From VXYL01 sp965200375 (GTDB taxonomy: Bacteria; Pseudomonadota; Gammaproteobacteria; Pseudomonadales; Azotimanducaceae), in contig OZ241353.1 in the NCBI GenBank assembly GCA_965200375.1, positions 3,286,001 to 3,350,000 of the forward strand: DNA of 64,000 bases, in the 5' to 3' direction. Positions 8,599 through 16,078 of this stretch are shown one piece after another (the first letter of the stretch is position 1; each line of letters starts with the position of its first letter). The notes beneath the pieces were generated by a model that made no database searches, had not been told where the DNA came from, and worked only from the letters and a program-made list of their open reading frames with translations. The position numbers and the translations under genes are program-made.

Positions 8599-8624
8599 TC
8601 TCGCCGCATCATCGTGGTAGAGTT

Positions 8625-8643
8625 GCAAATGATTGTCGTTGCC
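8625..8643 (+). promoter_or_regulatory. Candidate Fur box upstream of fbpA
   Basis: The 19-base stretch GCAAATGATTGTCGTTGCC matches the Fur consensus at 12 of 19 positions by hand alignment, including the ATGAT core. It ends 12 bases before the fbpA start codon. Iron-dependent repression of a periplasmic iron-binding protein gene is the expected control. Confidence 0.6.
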
Positions 8644-8655
8644 ATTGGGGATGCC

Positions 8656-9651
8656 ATGCGCGTCGCGCCCGTTCTTCTTCTGGTCCTTGGAGTTGCCGCC
8701 CACGGTGCGGACGTCAACGTCTACTCGGCGCGGCACTACGACACGGACCTTGCCCTCTACGAACGCTTCACGGAGCAGACCGGCATCGCCGTCAATCTGA
8801 TCGAAGGCAGCAGCGACGGCTTGATCGAGCGCATCCGCAACGAGGGCGAGTTCAGTCCCGCGGATCTGCTGATCACGGTGGACGCCGGGCGGCTGTGGCG
8901 GGCCCAGCAGCAAGGCATCTTCCAGCCCGTGGAGTCGGCCCTCTTGCGCGAGCGCGTTCCCGCCCACCTGCGGGACCCGGGCGGCCACTGGTTCGGGCTC
9001 TCGAAACGCGCCCGCGTGATCGTCTACAGCAAGGCCAAGGGACTGCCGGAAGGCATCAGCCGCTACGAGGACCTTGCCGACCAACGCCTGCGGGGCCAGG
9101 TGTGCATGCGCTCCTCCGGCAACATCTACAACCTGTCGCTGCTCGGCGCGTTGATCGAGCACCACGGCGAAGCGCAGGCCGAGGCGTGGGCGCAGGGCGT
9201 GGTGGCCAACTTCCGCCGCCCGCCCCAGGGCAACGACACCGCCCAGCTGCGGGCCGTCGCCGCCGGGGAATGTGGCGTGAGCATTGCCAACAGCTACTAC
9301 GTCGGACGCCTGATCGGTGCCGAAGCGGACGCGGACCGGGCAGTCGCGGACGCGCTGGCGGTGCTGTTCCCGAATCAGGCGGGACGGGGCGCCCACGTCA
9401 ACGTCAGCGGCGCCGGCGTGGCCCGGCATGCGCCGAATCGGGCCAACGCGGTGGCGTTCCTCGAATACCTGACCGGCGACTTCGCCCAGCGCCTCTTTGC
9501 GGAAGGCAACAACGAGTACCCGGTGACGGGCCCCACGACGGGCCCCATAGCGGCCCTCGACAGCTTCAAGGAAGACGGCGTGAACGCCGCCGTGCTGGGT
9601 GCCAATCAGGCCTTGGCGGTGCGCGTGTTCGACCGGGCAGGGTGGCGCTGA
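8656..9651 (+). CDS. fbpA: Periplasmic ferric iron-binding protein
   Basis: The 331-residue product opens with a signal peptide (MRVAPVLLLVLGVAAHGA) and continues VNVYSARHYDTD, the standard start of FbpA/FutA-type iron-binding proteins. The paired tyrosines in ANSYYVGRL (residues 214-215) match the Fe3+ ligands of the family. ATG 8656 is chosen because it opens the signal peptide. It captures ferric iron in the periplasm for the FbpB/FbpC membrane complex. A Fur-box-like site lies just upstream. Its stop overlaps the start of the next gene by one base. Confidence 0.95.
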   Translation: MRVAPVLLLVLGVAAHGADVNVYSARHYDTDLALYERFTEQTGIAVNLIEGSSDGLIERIRNEGEFSPADLLITVDAGRLWRAQQQGIFQPVESALLRERVPAHLRDPGGHWFGLSKRARVIVYSKAKGLPEGISRYEDLADQRLRGQVCMRSSGNIYNLSLLGALIEHHGEAQAEAWAQGVVANFRRPPQGNDTAQLRAVAAGECGVSIANSYYVGRLIGAEADADRAVADALAVLFPNQAGRGAHVNVSGAGVARHAPNRANAVAFLEYLTGDFAQRLFAEGNNEYPVTGPTTGPIAALDSFKEDGVNAAVLGANQALAVRVFDRAGWR

Positions 9652-10415
9652 TGCCGCTGCGGGCCAGGCGTGGCGCATGGCGGGCGTCCCGGCTCGGGTT
9701 GGCCGCCTTGGCGGTTGTCGGCGCTGGCGGCTGCGTCCCATCGACGGTGGCCGTGCCGGCGGCAACGCAGGCGGACGCCGAGTACCTGCTGCGGTTGGGC
9801 CTCGTGCGCGGGCATCTGCTCGTTGGACACGCCCTCTTGGCGCTGGGCGAACGGGCCTCGGCGCAGTCGCATGCCAAGCACCCGCAGGACGAACTGTACG
9901 CTGGCATGGCCGCGGAACTGGCCGAGCGCGGCGCGGAGGGCTTCGCGCCGCAGCTGGCGGCCCATGCCGCTGCCGTCGAGGCCGGCGATGCGGCTGCGGC
10001 GCAGGCGGCCTACGACCGGCTGGTCGCGGCCATCTCCCGCAGCGAGTCCGTGGTGGCCGCTTCGCCGAGCCTGGCGGCCCGAGTGATTCGCTTGCTGCTG
10101 GAAGAAGCCGCTGTCGAGTACGCGGCGGGCGTCGTCGACGGACGCCTTGCGAACGCCCACGAGTACCAGGATGCCTACGGCTTCGCCCAAGTTGCCCTGG
10201 GGATGGCGTTGGCCACCCACGCGACCCTGGGCGGCGACGATCCGGACCGGGCCGTGTTCGCCGCCATCGCGGACCGTCTCGCCGCCCTGGCGCCCATGTG
10301 GCCCAGCCTGATGCCGCCGCCGCGTCTGGACGCCGATGCGGCGCGGCTTGCCAGCGCCGCCGACGGCGTGGCCAAGGACGCCTTGGGCCTGCGCTCAAGA
10401 CCGCGCTTTCGGTAG
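9651..10415 (+). CDS. Putative periplasmic lipoprotein of the iron cluster, function unknown
   Basis: The 254-residue protein starts at ATG 9651, overlapping the fbpA stop, so the two are translationally coupled. A basic N-terminus, a hydrophobic stretch and the sequence VGAGGC near residue 26 look like a lipoprotein signal, although the lipobox is not canonical. The mature part is almost all helix. A conserved-looking segment, VEYAAGVVDGRLANAHEYQDAYGFAQVA, resembles the periplasmic region fused to some FTR1-type iron permeases, where a similar EY.DA pattern occurs. That resemblance is from memory and suggests a role in iron handling rather than proving it. Confidence 0.65.
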   Translation: MPLRARRGAWRASRLGLAALAVVGAGGCVPSTVAVPAATQADAEYLLRLGLVRGHLLVGHALLALGERASAQSHAKHPQDELYAGMAAELAERGAEGFAPQLAAHAAAVEAGDAAAAQAAYDRLVAAISRSESVVAASPSLAARVIRLLLEEAAVEYAAGVVDGRLANAHEYQDAYGFAQVALGMALATHATLGGDDPDRAVFAAIADRLAALAPMWPSLMPPPRLDADAARLASAADGVAKDALGLRSRPRFR

Positions 10416-10433
10416 CGGGTTCGGGCGGTTGGA

Positions 10434-10458
10434 GCTGGCGGGTGCCCAAGGCGCCAGC
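10434..10458. terminator. Candidate bidirectional terminator hairpin
   Basis: GCTGGCG at 10434-10440 pairs with CGCCAGC at 10452-10458 around an 11-base loop. It lies between the converging lipoprotein gene (stop 10415) and bfd (stop 10469). No U-rich tail follows on either strand, so termination is an inference. Confidence 0.4.
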
Positions 10459-10468
10459 CTGCTGAGAG

Positions 10469-10669
10469 CTAGCCTGCTTGGGGGAGGGCTGCCACGGTCG
10501 ATGGCCAGCCGCCGTGCTCGTCGACCAGCGCCTGGGCGTATTCCAGGCAGCAGCCGCAGCCGGTGCCGACGCCGAGCTTCTCGCCAAGAGCCTCGACGTC
10601 CTCCGCGCCGGCGGCAATGGCCCGCCGCACCTCGGACTCCTTGACCGCTTGGCACAGGCAAACGTACAT
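10469..10669 (-). CDS. bfd: Bacterioferritin-associated ferredoxin
   Basis: Bfd is a small [2Fe-2S] protein that donates electrons to bacterioferritin to release stored iron. The 66-residue product has the exact cysteine spacing of the family: Cys4-x-Cys6, then Cys38-x2-Cys41, in CLCQAV and GTGCGCCLEY. It lies convergent to the fbpA-lipoprotein genes and has a Fur-box-like site over its promoter, which fits induction under iron starvation. Predicted transcription starts within about 3 bases of the ATG. Confidence 0.95.
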   Translation of the reverse strand: MYVCLCQAVKESEVRRAIAAGAEDVEALGEKLGVGTGCGCCLEYAQALVDEHGGWPSTVAALPQAG

Positions 10670-10677
10670 GGCAGCAG

Positions 10678-10707
10678 AATATAAACGCGAATCATTCTTG
10701 GTTGCAA
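10678..10707 (-). promoter_or_regulatory. bfd promoter with overlapping candidate Fur box
   Basis: On the minus strand a -35 TTGCAA (10707-10702), an 18-base spacer and a -10 TATATT (10683-10678, 5 of 6) precede bfd. The spacer and -10 (10699-10681) contain AAGAATGATTCGCGTTTAT, which matches the Fur consensus at about 10 of 19 positions. A repressor bound there would block polymerase. Confidence 0.55.
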
Positions 10708-10735
10708 CAGCTTGTTTTTCGGCCCTCGGATGCAG

Positions 10736-10764
10736 TTGACCATCGCGGACCAGCCATGTATGTT
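10736..10764 (+). promoter_or_regulatory. Candidate promoter of the restriction-modification genes
   Basis: A -35 TTGACC (5 of 6 consensus positions) at 10736-10741, a 17-base spacer and a -10 TATGTT (4 of 6) at 10759-10764 lie upstream of the adenine methyltransferase gene. The leader to GTG 10849 would be about 78 bases. Confidence 0.5.
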
Positions 10765-10848
10765 CCTACAGCAGGAGTGTCCAAAGATGCCTTCAAGCAA
10801 GGCAGGACGACCCTGCGGGGATGGATGAGCTAGGGAGGCAGGAGAGCG

Positions 10849-11775
10849 GTGGCCCCCCAACCACGGCAGCCGGCGGTCTTGGCGGGCCCTAGGCCCAACG
10901 GCACGCTCGGCAACGCATCGCGCCGTCTGGTCGGCAACGCGAGCAAGAGGCGGCGCAAGATGATCGCGTTCGGCTGGTACGGCGGCAAGTTCGTCCACTT
11001 GAGCTTCATCCTGCCGCATCTGCCGACAGACGCCGAACACTTCTGCGACGTCTACGGAGGGTCGGCGGCGGTTCTCATCAATCGCGCACCAGCAGCGGTC
11101 GAGACCTACAACGACTTGGATTCCGAGCTGGTGAACTTCTTCCGCGTGCTGCGCGACCGGCCCGACGCGCTTGTGCGGCAGATTGGGCTCACGCCGTTCT
11201 CGCGGGAGGAGCTCGCGAGGGCATGTGCGCCCGAGCGTGGCTTGGACGCTCTCGAACGCGCCCGCCGGTTCTACGTTCGCGCCCGACAGACTAGGACGGG
11301 CTTGGCCCAAACCAGCAGCGAGGGGCGTTGGGCGCACTGCCTGCTCACCTCGCGGGCCGGCATGGCTGGCGCCGTCTCGCGCTGGCTTGGCGCCGTGGAA
11401 GGCCTGCCGGAGATCGTCCAGCGCCTGCAGCGCGTGCAAATCGAGAACGCGCCGGCCTTGGAGGTGATCGTGCGCTACGACAGCGCCAAGACGTTGTTCT
11501 ACCTCGACCCGCCCTATGTCCACGGCAGCCGAGGCGATGCCGCCGCCTACGGACACGAGATGACGGACCAGGACCACTGCGAACTCGCCGCGCTGCTGCA
11601 CGACATCAAGGGCCGCGCCGTACTCTCCGGCTACCGTTCGCCCCTCTACGACGACCTGTTCTCGACGTGGCACCGCGTGGACGCCGACGCCAAGCTGTGC
11701 AACTCGTCGAAAGGCAAACGCACCGAATCCCTCTGGATGAACTTCGAGCCAGCCCTGCGCCATGGCGGTTCCTGA
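10849..11775 (+). CDS. D12-class (Dam-like) DNA adenine methyltransferase of a type II R-M system
   Basis: The enzyme should methylate the N6 of adenine in a specific site. The product (308 residues) has the D12 SAM-binding motif as FGWYGGKF (near residues 41-48), a DVYGGSAAVL segment, and catalytic DPPY at 220-223. Start GTG 10849 has a strong purine-rich site (GGAGGCAGGAG) upstream. ATG 10960 (MIAFGWYGGK) is closer to typical family starts and would give 271 residues. It overlaps the downstream endonuclease gene by 14 bases, the usual sign of a paired restriction-modification operon. The pairing suggests host protection at the endonuclease site. Confidence 0.88.
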   Translation: MAPQPRQPAVLAGPRPNGTLGNASRRLVGNASKRRRKMIAFGWYGGKFVHLSFILPHLPTDAEHFCDVYGGSAAVLINRAPAAVETYNDLDSELVNFFRVLRDRPDALVRQIGLTPFSREELARACAPERGLDALERARRFYVRARQTRTGLAQTSSEGRWAHCLLTSRAGMAGAVSRWLGAVEGLPEIVQRLQRVQIENAPALEVIVRYDSAKTLFYLDPPYVHGSRGDAAAYGHEMTDQDHCELAALLHDIKGRAVLSGYRSPLYDDLFSTWHRVDADAKLCNSSKGKRTESLWMNFEPALRHGGS

Positions 11776-12859
11776 CAGAGACCGAGCGCGGGCGCTGCTC
11801 GCCCGGCATTGGGACGAGGTGGTGCGCGGGAAAGCCGCCACCACGGTAGACGCGGAGACCCGCAATCGAATAGTGGAACTCTTCGCGTCCGAAGGCATGT
11901 CGTTCACTTACTGTCCTCTGACGCAGCTGCTTGGCAAGCTGACGGACCATCGACTCGACGCCCTGTGCCTGCAGCGCGGCGACGACTCGGAATCCCACTG
12001 GGACCCGCGCAGTTTCGCTGCCGCCGTGGTGGTGCCTTGGGTTCGCGACAACCAGGACGTCCTTGGCACAAGCTCCGATCCCTACGTAAGCAATCCACTG
12101 CGGCAACCGCGCATCCTGTCGAATCCGCCAAACGTCCGGTCCAGTTCGTTGCCGTTGTGGGAGTCGCTGCATCACGTGTTGTCTGCGGTCGAGGAGCGGA
12201 ACGACCCCGCCTACACAGTCGACGTGTTTCGAGCGGTATTGGCGGTCATCAACGACAAGCTCCAACGCCAGCAGTTCGTCTATCCCATCCTCGCCAGGGT
12301 CAGCCTTGAACAGACCCTGTTTCTCGTCCGCGGCCTACTCGAGGCGTCGCAGGCAGGCGAGCACGCGATGTCGGTCATGGCCGCGCTGTTCGCCGTGGCA
12401 GGTCGCCGGTTTGGTCTGTGGGACGACGTGCGGCGCGAGGCGTCGACGATCGCCGACCATGCATCTGGAATGGTCGGCGACATCGAGTGTCGAAGCGAAG
12501 AGCGCTTGGTATTCGCGGCCGAGGTGAAGGAACGTCAAGTCACGCTGGGCGACGTGCGGTCTTTCGAGGAGAAGCTGGGTCGGAGCGACTTGACGGAAGC
12601 CATGCTGGTGGGGCCAAGCGTTCGTCGGCAGGATGCAGACGAGATTGCAGCACGGCTGCATCTCATGTGGACCCGCGGCATCAACCTCTACCGCCACTCC
12701 TTGGAGGACGTCGTGGCAGTCACGGCAACTCTGGCTGGTGAACAGGGACGACGCGACTTCGTCGCGGAGATAGGAAGGGACCTTGACTCGTACGCACGCA
12801 CCTCCGGCCGGCTCGCTTGGCACGGTCTGCTGGAGCGTGTGTCGAGTGGCGAGTGGTAG
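11762..12859 (+). CDS. Putative type II restriction endonuclease, SacI-like family
   Basis: This 365-residue protein overlaps the methyltransferase gene. I recognise the segment FTYCPLTQLLGKLTDHRLD and the following VVVPWVRDNQDVLGTSSDPY as like the SacI restriction endonuclease family, from memory. Residues 239-256 contain GDIEC followed by FAAEVKER, giving Asp240, Glu254 and Lys256. That spacing fits a PD-(D/E)xK-type nuclease core, a fold typical of restriction enzymes. SacI itself cuts GAGCTC, but the specificity here is not known. The classical SacI partner methylates cytosine, so pairing with an adenine methyltransferase is notable. Confidence 0.68.
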   Translation: MAVPDRDRARALLARHWDEVVRGKAATTVDAETRNRIVELFASEGMSFTYCPLTQLLGKLTDHRLDALCLQRGDDSESHWDPRSFAAAVVVPWVRDNQDVLGTSSDPYVSNPLRQPRILSNPPNVRSSSLPLWESLHHVLSAVEERNDPAYTVDVFRAVLAVINDKLQRQQFVYPILARVSLEQTLFLVRGLLEASQAGEHAMSVMAALFAVAGRRFGLWDDVRREASTIADHASGMVGDIECRSEERLVFAAEVKERQVTLGDVRSFEEKLGRSDLTEAMLVGPSVRRQDADEIAARLHLMWTRGINLYRHSLEDVVAVTATLAGEQGRRDFVAEIGRDLDSYARTSGRLAWHGLLERVSSGEW

Positions 12860-12910
12860 GTGCGGCCGCGGATGCTGGCCGCCACGGACGACCGGTACGG
12901 CGAAAAATGC

Positions 12911-12946
12911 CTGACGGCTTTCTCGTAGTGTGTACTATGTAGTACA
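12911..12946 (+). promoter_or_regulatory. Promoter with 16-base palindromic operator of the XRE regulator
   Basis: A -35 CTGACG (12911-12916), 16-base spacer and -10 TACTAT (12933-12938) precede the regulator gene. The perfect palindrome TGTACT-ATGT-AGTACA at 12931-12946 covers the -10 and the predicted start point. This is the geometry of autorepression. Transcription would begin within about 5 bases of the ATG at 12948, giving a leaderless or nearly leaderless message. Confidence 0.65.
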
Positions 12947-12947
12947 T

Positions 12948-13298
12948 ATGACATTCGGCAGCCACATACGGGCCCGGCGGGAACGCCTGCGCTGCGACGA
13001 TCCGGCCTTCTCGGTTCGGCAGGTCGCCCACCGCATCGGCGTCGAGCCGGCCTACCTCAGCAAGGTCGAGCGGGATCAGGTTGCGCCGCCGTCGGAGGCG
13101 ACCATCGGCCGGCTGGCGGCGGAGCTGGGGGAGGATGCGGACGTCATGCTGGCGCTGGGCGGCAAGGTGTCGGAGGAGCTGCGCCGGATCATCATGCGGC
13201 GGCCCCAGCTGTTCGCGCAGCTGCTGCGGGAACTCAAGGCGCTGCCGGACCACGCCATCGCCCACATCGTGCGCGAAGTGCGCGACGGCGACTGGTGA
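12948..13298 (+). CDS. XRE-family helix-turn-helix transcriptional regulator
   Basis: The 116-residue protein has an N-terminal HTH of the Xre/Cro type (SVRQVAHRIGVEPAYLSKVE, about residues 22-41), which continues EATIGRLAAELGEDADVMLALGGK. The C-terminal helices (LRRIIMRRPQLFAQLLREL and IAHIVREVRDGDW) probably form a dimer or ligand domain. It likely binds the palindrome over its own promoter. The gene sits directly after the restriction endonuclease and 40 bases before a conserved unknown gene, with which it may form an operon. It is not one of the short classical restriction controller (C) proteins. Confidence 0.88.
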   Translation: MTFGSHIRARRERLRCDDPAFSVRQVAHRIGVEPAYLSKVERDQVAPPSEATIGRLAAELGEDADVMLALGGKVSEELRRIIMRRPQLFAQLLRELKALPDHAIAHIVREVRDGDW

Positions 13299-13338
13299 GG
13301 CCGGACGCCAGCAAGAATCAACAACCTACGGAGAAGCC

Positions 13339-14337
13339 ATGATCAGCTTGGAGAACGAAACCCTGACCTTGCGGTTCCCGGACGTACACGCCCGGGCCGC
13401 CTGCGAGATCTCCTTCATGCGCACGCTGCGCATTCCCGACGACAACCGGGAGTACCCGCTGCCGCCGGGCCTCGGGCAGTTCCCGCTGCGGCATGTGGAC
13501 GACCACGCCGACCGCCTGCCGGCGGCCTGGAAGACCCACGGCGGGGTGTTCCTGCCGATGCACCAGTCCGAAGCCATGTGGATCAGCTTCTACCGCGCGT
13601 ACCCGATGGCGCTCAAGGTGGCGGCCGGCAAGATCGACGCGGTAACCGGCGAGGCGTGGTCGCGGGAGCTCTCTGCCGACCCGCAGAACTACCTCGTCGT
13701 TCCCGGCCAACCGTGGCTGGACGGCTTCTGCGTCGCCAAGGGCACCATTCGCCAGTTCGTGGCGATGCCCCTCGGCAAGGGCTTCACGGCCGAGGAGCAG
13801 CTCACGGGCAAGGCCGAGCACGGCGGCTTGCAGATCGTCGCCTACCCGATGAAGGCGAGCGTCTACAAGGAGCTGTTCGAGCGTGTTGCCGACGTGCGAT
13901 TCGCGAAGGCAGAGATAGAGGAAGGGGTGGTATGCGATGCAGCTCCGGTGGCGGAAATGGGCCTCGCTCCGGGCGGCCTCATGCGCCAGAATATCTACGG
14001 GGACAGGTACGGCATCGACGCTTGGGACATGTCCGCGTCCTCCCGCTGCTTCGTACACTTGCTGAACAGCGCCCAGTACTTCGCGGTGACCGGCAGCCAC
14101 GCGCCGACCATGCCGCCGACGGCGAAGGACTACTCGGACGCTGGCCTGCCCTGGTTCGAGCACTACGGCGGCGACAAGGCCGCCGTCGACGGTGCCAGGA
14201 AGCTCGCGGGTCTGCACAGCGTCGCCGCGAAGTCCTGGCAGCAGGGCGCTCCCTTGACCGGCAACGAGCCGGCGCAGCCGCAGGTGGTCAAGACGGTGGG
14301 CGGACGCCGCCCGGTGCGCGAAGGCGAAGCCCTCTAG
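13339..14337 (+). CDS. Conserved protein of unknown function
   Basis: The 332-residue product starts at ATG 13339 with GGAG 6 bases upstream. It is soluble looking, with no signal peptide or membrane segment. Segments such as FRLPMHQ-like FLPMHQSEAMWISFY, YLVVPGQPWLDGF and IRQFVAMPLGKGFTAEEQLTG look strongly conserved, and I recall related proteins annotated only as hypothetical or, misleadingly, as integral membrane proteins. The position after an XRE regulator suggests shared control. I cannot assign a reaction. Confidence 0.75.
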   Translation: MISLENETLTLRFPDVHARAACEISFMRTLRIPDDNREYPLPPGLGQFPLRHVDDHADRLPAAWKTHGGVFLPMHQSEAMWISFYRAYPMALKVAAGKIDAVTGEAWSRELSADPQNYLVVPGQPWLDGFCVAKGTIRQFVAMPLGKGFTAEEQLTGKAEHGGLQIVAYPMKASVYKELFERVADVRFAKAEIEEGVVCDAAPVAEMGLAPGGLMRQNIYGDRYGIDAWDMSASSRCFVHLLNSAQYFAVTGSHAPTMPPTAKDYSDAGLPWFEHYGGDKAAVDGARKLAGLHSVAAKSWQQGAPLTGNEPAQPQVVKTVGGRRPVREGEAL

Positions 14338-14339
14338 CG

Positions 14340-14708
14340 ATGTCGTCGAAGCGGGGGCGGAAGCGGGCCGGCAAGCGCCAAGGCAAACCGGACTGGAAGG
14401 CCCTTGATGGGTGGACCGCCTTCCTGACGTCCATCAAGTGGTGCGCGATCGTGGTAGGCGTCGTGTGCTTGGTGTCCGAACGCTCGGCTTGGCCGTGGCT
14501 GGTGGTGGCCGTCGCTGCTTGGATCGGTGCCAGCTGGACGCGACGCCGAAGCAAGCGGGCCTACGAGCGCGTCTTCGGCCCTCGGCTTCCGCCCGAGCCC
14601 TACGTGCCAGAAGCACCGCCGCGGCGGCCCTTGGGGACGATGGAGTCCATCCTGATCGGCGTGCTGCTCGGCGGCATGTTCTTCGGCGGCGACGAAGACG
14701 GCGAATAG
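14340..14708 (+). CDS. Small membrane protein, function unknown
   Basis: The 122-residue product starts two bases after the stop of the preceding gene, so it is probably co-expressed. A strongly basic N-terminus (KRGRKRAGKRQGK) is followed by two or more hydrophobic segments (about residues 35-65) and a final glycine-rich hydrophobic stretch (SILIGVLLGGMFFGG). The arginines after the second helix suggest cytoplasmic loops. No family is recognised. It may be the membrane partner of the conserved protein before it. Confidence 0.6.
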   Translation: MSSKRGRKRAGKRQGKPDWKALDGWTAFLTSIKWCAIVVGVVCLVSERSAWPWLVVAVAAWIGASWTRRRSKRAYERVFGPRLPPEPYVPEAPPRRPLGTMESILIGVLLGGMFFGGDEDGE

Positions 14709-14733
14709 CCGTTGGGGTGCGAAAGGGCAGCGG

Positions 14734-15540
14734 TCACGCCCCCGCGGCCGCTGGCGGCAGGCGTTCCTGCCAGGGGTAGGCGGGATCGCCGACGGCGTAG
14801 AAGTGCGGATTCAGCAGCGATGCCTTGTCGCCGTAGGCCAGGGGGCTGCCGTCGAAACGCCGCACCTCGCCGCCGGCGGCTTGCAGCACCGCATGGGCGG
14901 CGGCGGTGTCCCACTCGGAGGTCGGACCGAGCCGCGGGTAGACGTCCGCCCTGCCTTCGGCGAGCAGGCAGAACTTCAGCGAACTGCCGACGCTCCTGGC
15001 GTCCACCGTGGCGAACCGTTCGCCGAGCGCGTCGATGTAGTGCGCCAGATGCGCGTTCCGGTGGCTGCGGCTGGCCACCACGGTCACCGCGTCCTTGGCC
15101 ATGGCGCGCGCCCGCAGCGGGGTCCTGGCGCCTCGGTGCAGGCAGTAGGCGCGGCTGCCGGCGCCGACGTAGACGCGGCCGTGCGCCGGCGCGCCGACCA
15201 CGCCCAGCACCGGCCTGTGGTCCTCGACCAAGGCGATGTTCACGGTGAAGTCGCCGTTGCGGTCGATGAACTCCTTGGTGCCGTCGAGGGGGTCCACCAG
15301 CCAGAACCGCCGCCAGTGCCGCCGCACGCGATAGGGCGGCGGCGTGGATTCTTCCGACACCATCGGAATGGTCGGTGCGAGCTGCCGCAGGCCGGCGGCG
15401 ATGGTGGCGTGGGCGCAGAGGTCCGCGGCCGTCACCGGCGACTGGTCGGCTTTGGTGTCCACTTGGAAGTCGGACTCGTACACGGCCAGCACCTGGTCGC
15501 CGGCCCGCTGGGCGAGATCGACGAGCTTGGCGATGTCCAC
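14734..15540 (-). CDS. cysQ: 3'(2'),5'-bisphosphate nucleotidase
   Basis: CysQ removes a phosphate from 3'-phosphoadenosine 5'-phosphate made during sulfate assimilation. The 268-residue protein shows the inositol-monophosphatase-fold metal motifs: EE at residues 63-64, DPLDGT at 83-88, and WDTAAAHAVLQAAGG near the C-terminus. GTG 15540 gives an N-terminus (VDIAKLVDLAQRAGDQVL) that fits the family. The gene is convergent with the small membrane protein gene and last in a minus-strand run from hisI. No cys regulon genes lie nearby. Confidence 0.93.
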   Translation of the reverse strand: MDIAKLVDLAQRAGDQVLAVYESDFQVDTKADQSPVTAADLCAHATIAAGLRQLAPTIPMVSEESTPPPYRVRRHWRRFWLVDPLDGTKEFIDRNGDFTVNIALVEDHRPVLGVVGAPAHGRVYVGAGSRAYCLHRGARTPLRARAMAKDAVTVVASRSHRNAHLAHYIDALGERFATVDARSVGSSLKFCLLAEGRADVYPRLGPTSEWDTAAAHAVLQAAGGEVRRFDGSPLAYGDKASLLNPHFYAVGDPAYPWQERLPPAAAGA

Positions 15541-15551
15541 CCGCGCCCCGG

Positions 15552-16049
15552 TCAACGGCTCGGGACGGCCGGCGCCCGCAGCGCCTTCGCCATCCGATAG
15601 GCCGCTTCGCGGCCCTGGTAGAAGCCCGGCAGGTAGCGCTGCCGCTCGAAGCCGAGCGCGTCGTAGAAGCGCTGGGCGCCGGTGTTGCCGCAGCGCACCT
15701 CCAGCCGGATTTCGCTCAAGCCGGCAGTGCGCGCGGACTTCTCCAGCCAGCAGACGATGCGCCGGGCCAGGCCTTGCCGGCGGACGCTTGGCGCCGTCGC
15801 CAGCAGCAGCAGGTGCGCGCGGGCGTCGCCGAACTCCATGATGCCGAAGCCGGCCAATGGCCCGGCAGCGGCTGGCTCGGTCCGGTGGGCGCAAAGCACG
15901 GTGGTGTCCGCCTGGACGATCAGCCGAGCGATGGCCGGCGGCTGCCAGCGCCAGCCCAGGCCGCGCTCGACTTCGTCCCGGGACAGCCTGGCGATTGGCG
16001 CGGCATCGGCCGGGGTCGCCAACGCCAGGGGCAGCGCAGTTGCGTTCAT
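15552..16049 (-). CDS. GNAT family N-acetyltransferase, RimI-like
   Basis: The 165-residue product has the acetyl-CoA binding loop as VRRQGLARRIV and the motif B region CGNTGAQRFYDALGFERQRYLPGFY, which is close to RimI-type protein N-terminal acetyltransferases. In many proteobacteria RimI acetylates ribosomal protein S18, but substrate cannot be inferred with confidence here. It lies 11 bases upstream of cysQ and is probably in the same transcript. RimI is usually beside tsaB, which is not seen in this window. Confidence 0.8.
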   Translation of the reverse strand: MNATALPLALATPADAAPIARLSRDEVERGLGWRWQPPAIARLIVQADTTVLCAHRTEPAAAGPLAGFGIMEFGDARAHLLLLATAPSVRRQGLARRIVCWLEKSARTAGLSEIRLEVRCGNTGAQRFYDALGFERQRYLPGFYQGREAAYRMAKALRAPAVPSR

Positions 16050-16078
16050 TGCGGGCGCTTAGGTGGCGGCCGGGACCG

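Noticed and set aside
7447..11907. A 1486-codon open frame on the minus strand
   Set aside because: It lies antisense to fbpC, fbpA, the lipoprotein and the methyltransferase, all with clear motifs. Its residues are Arg-, Gly-, Pro- and His-rich with no domain; long antisense frames are expected at this GC content.
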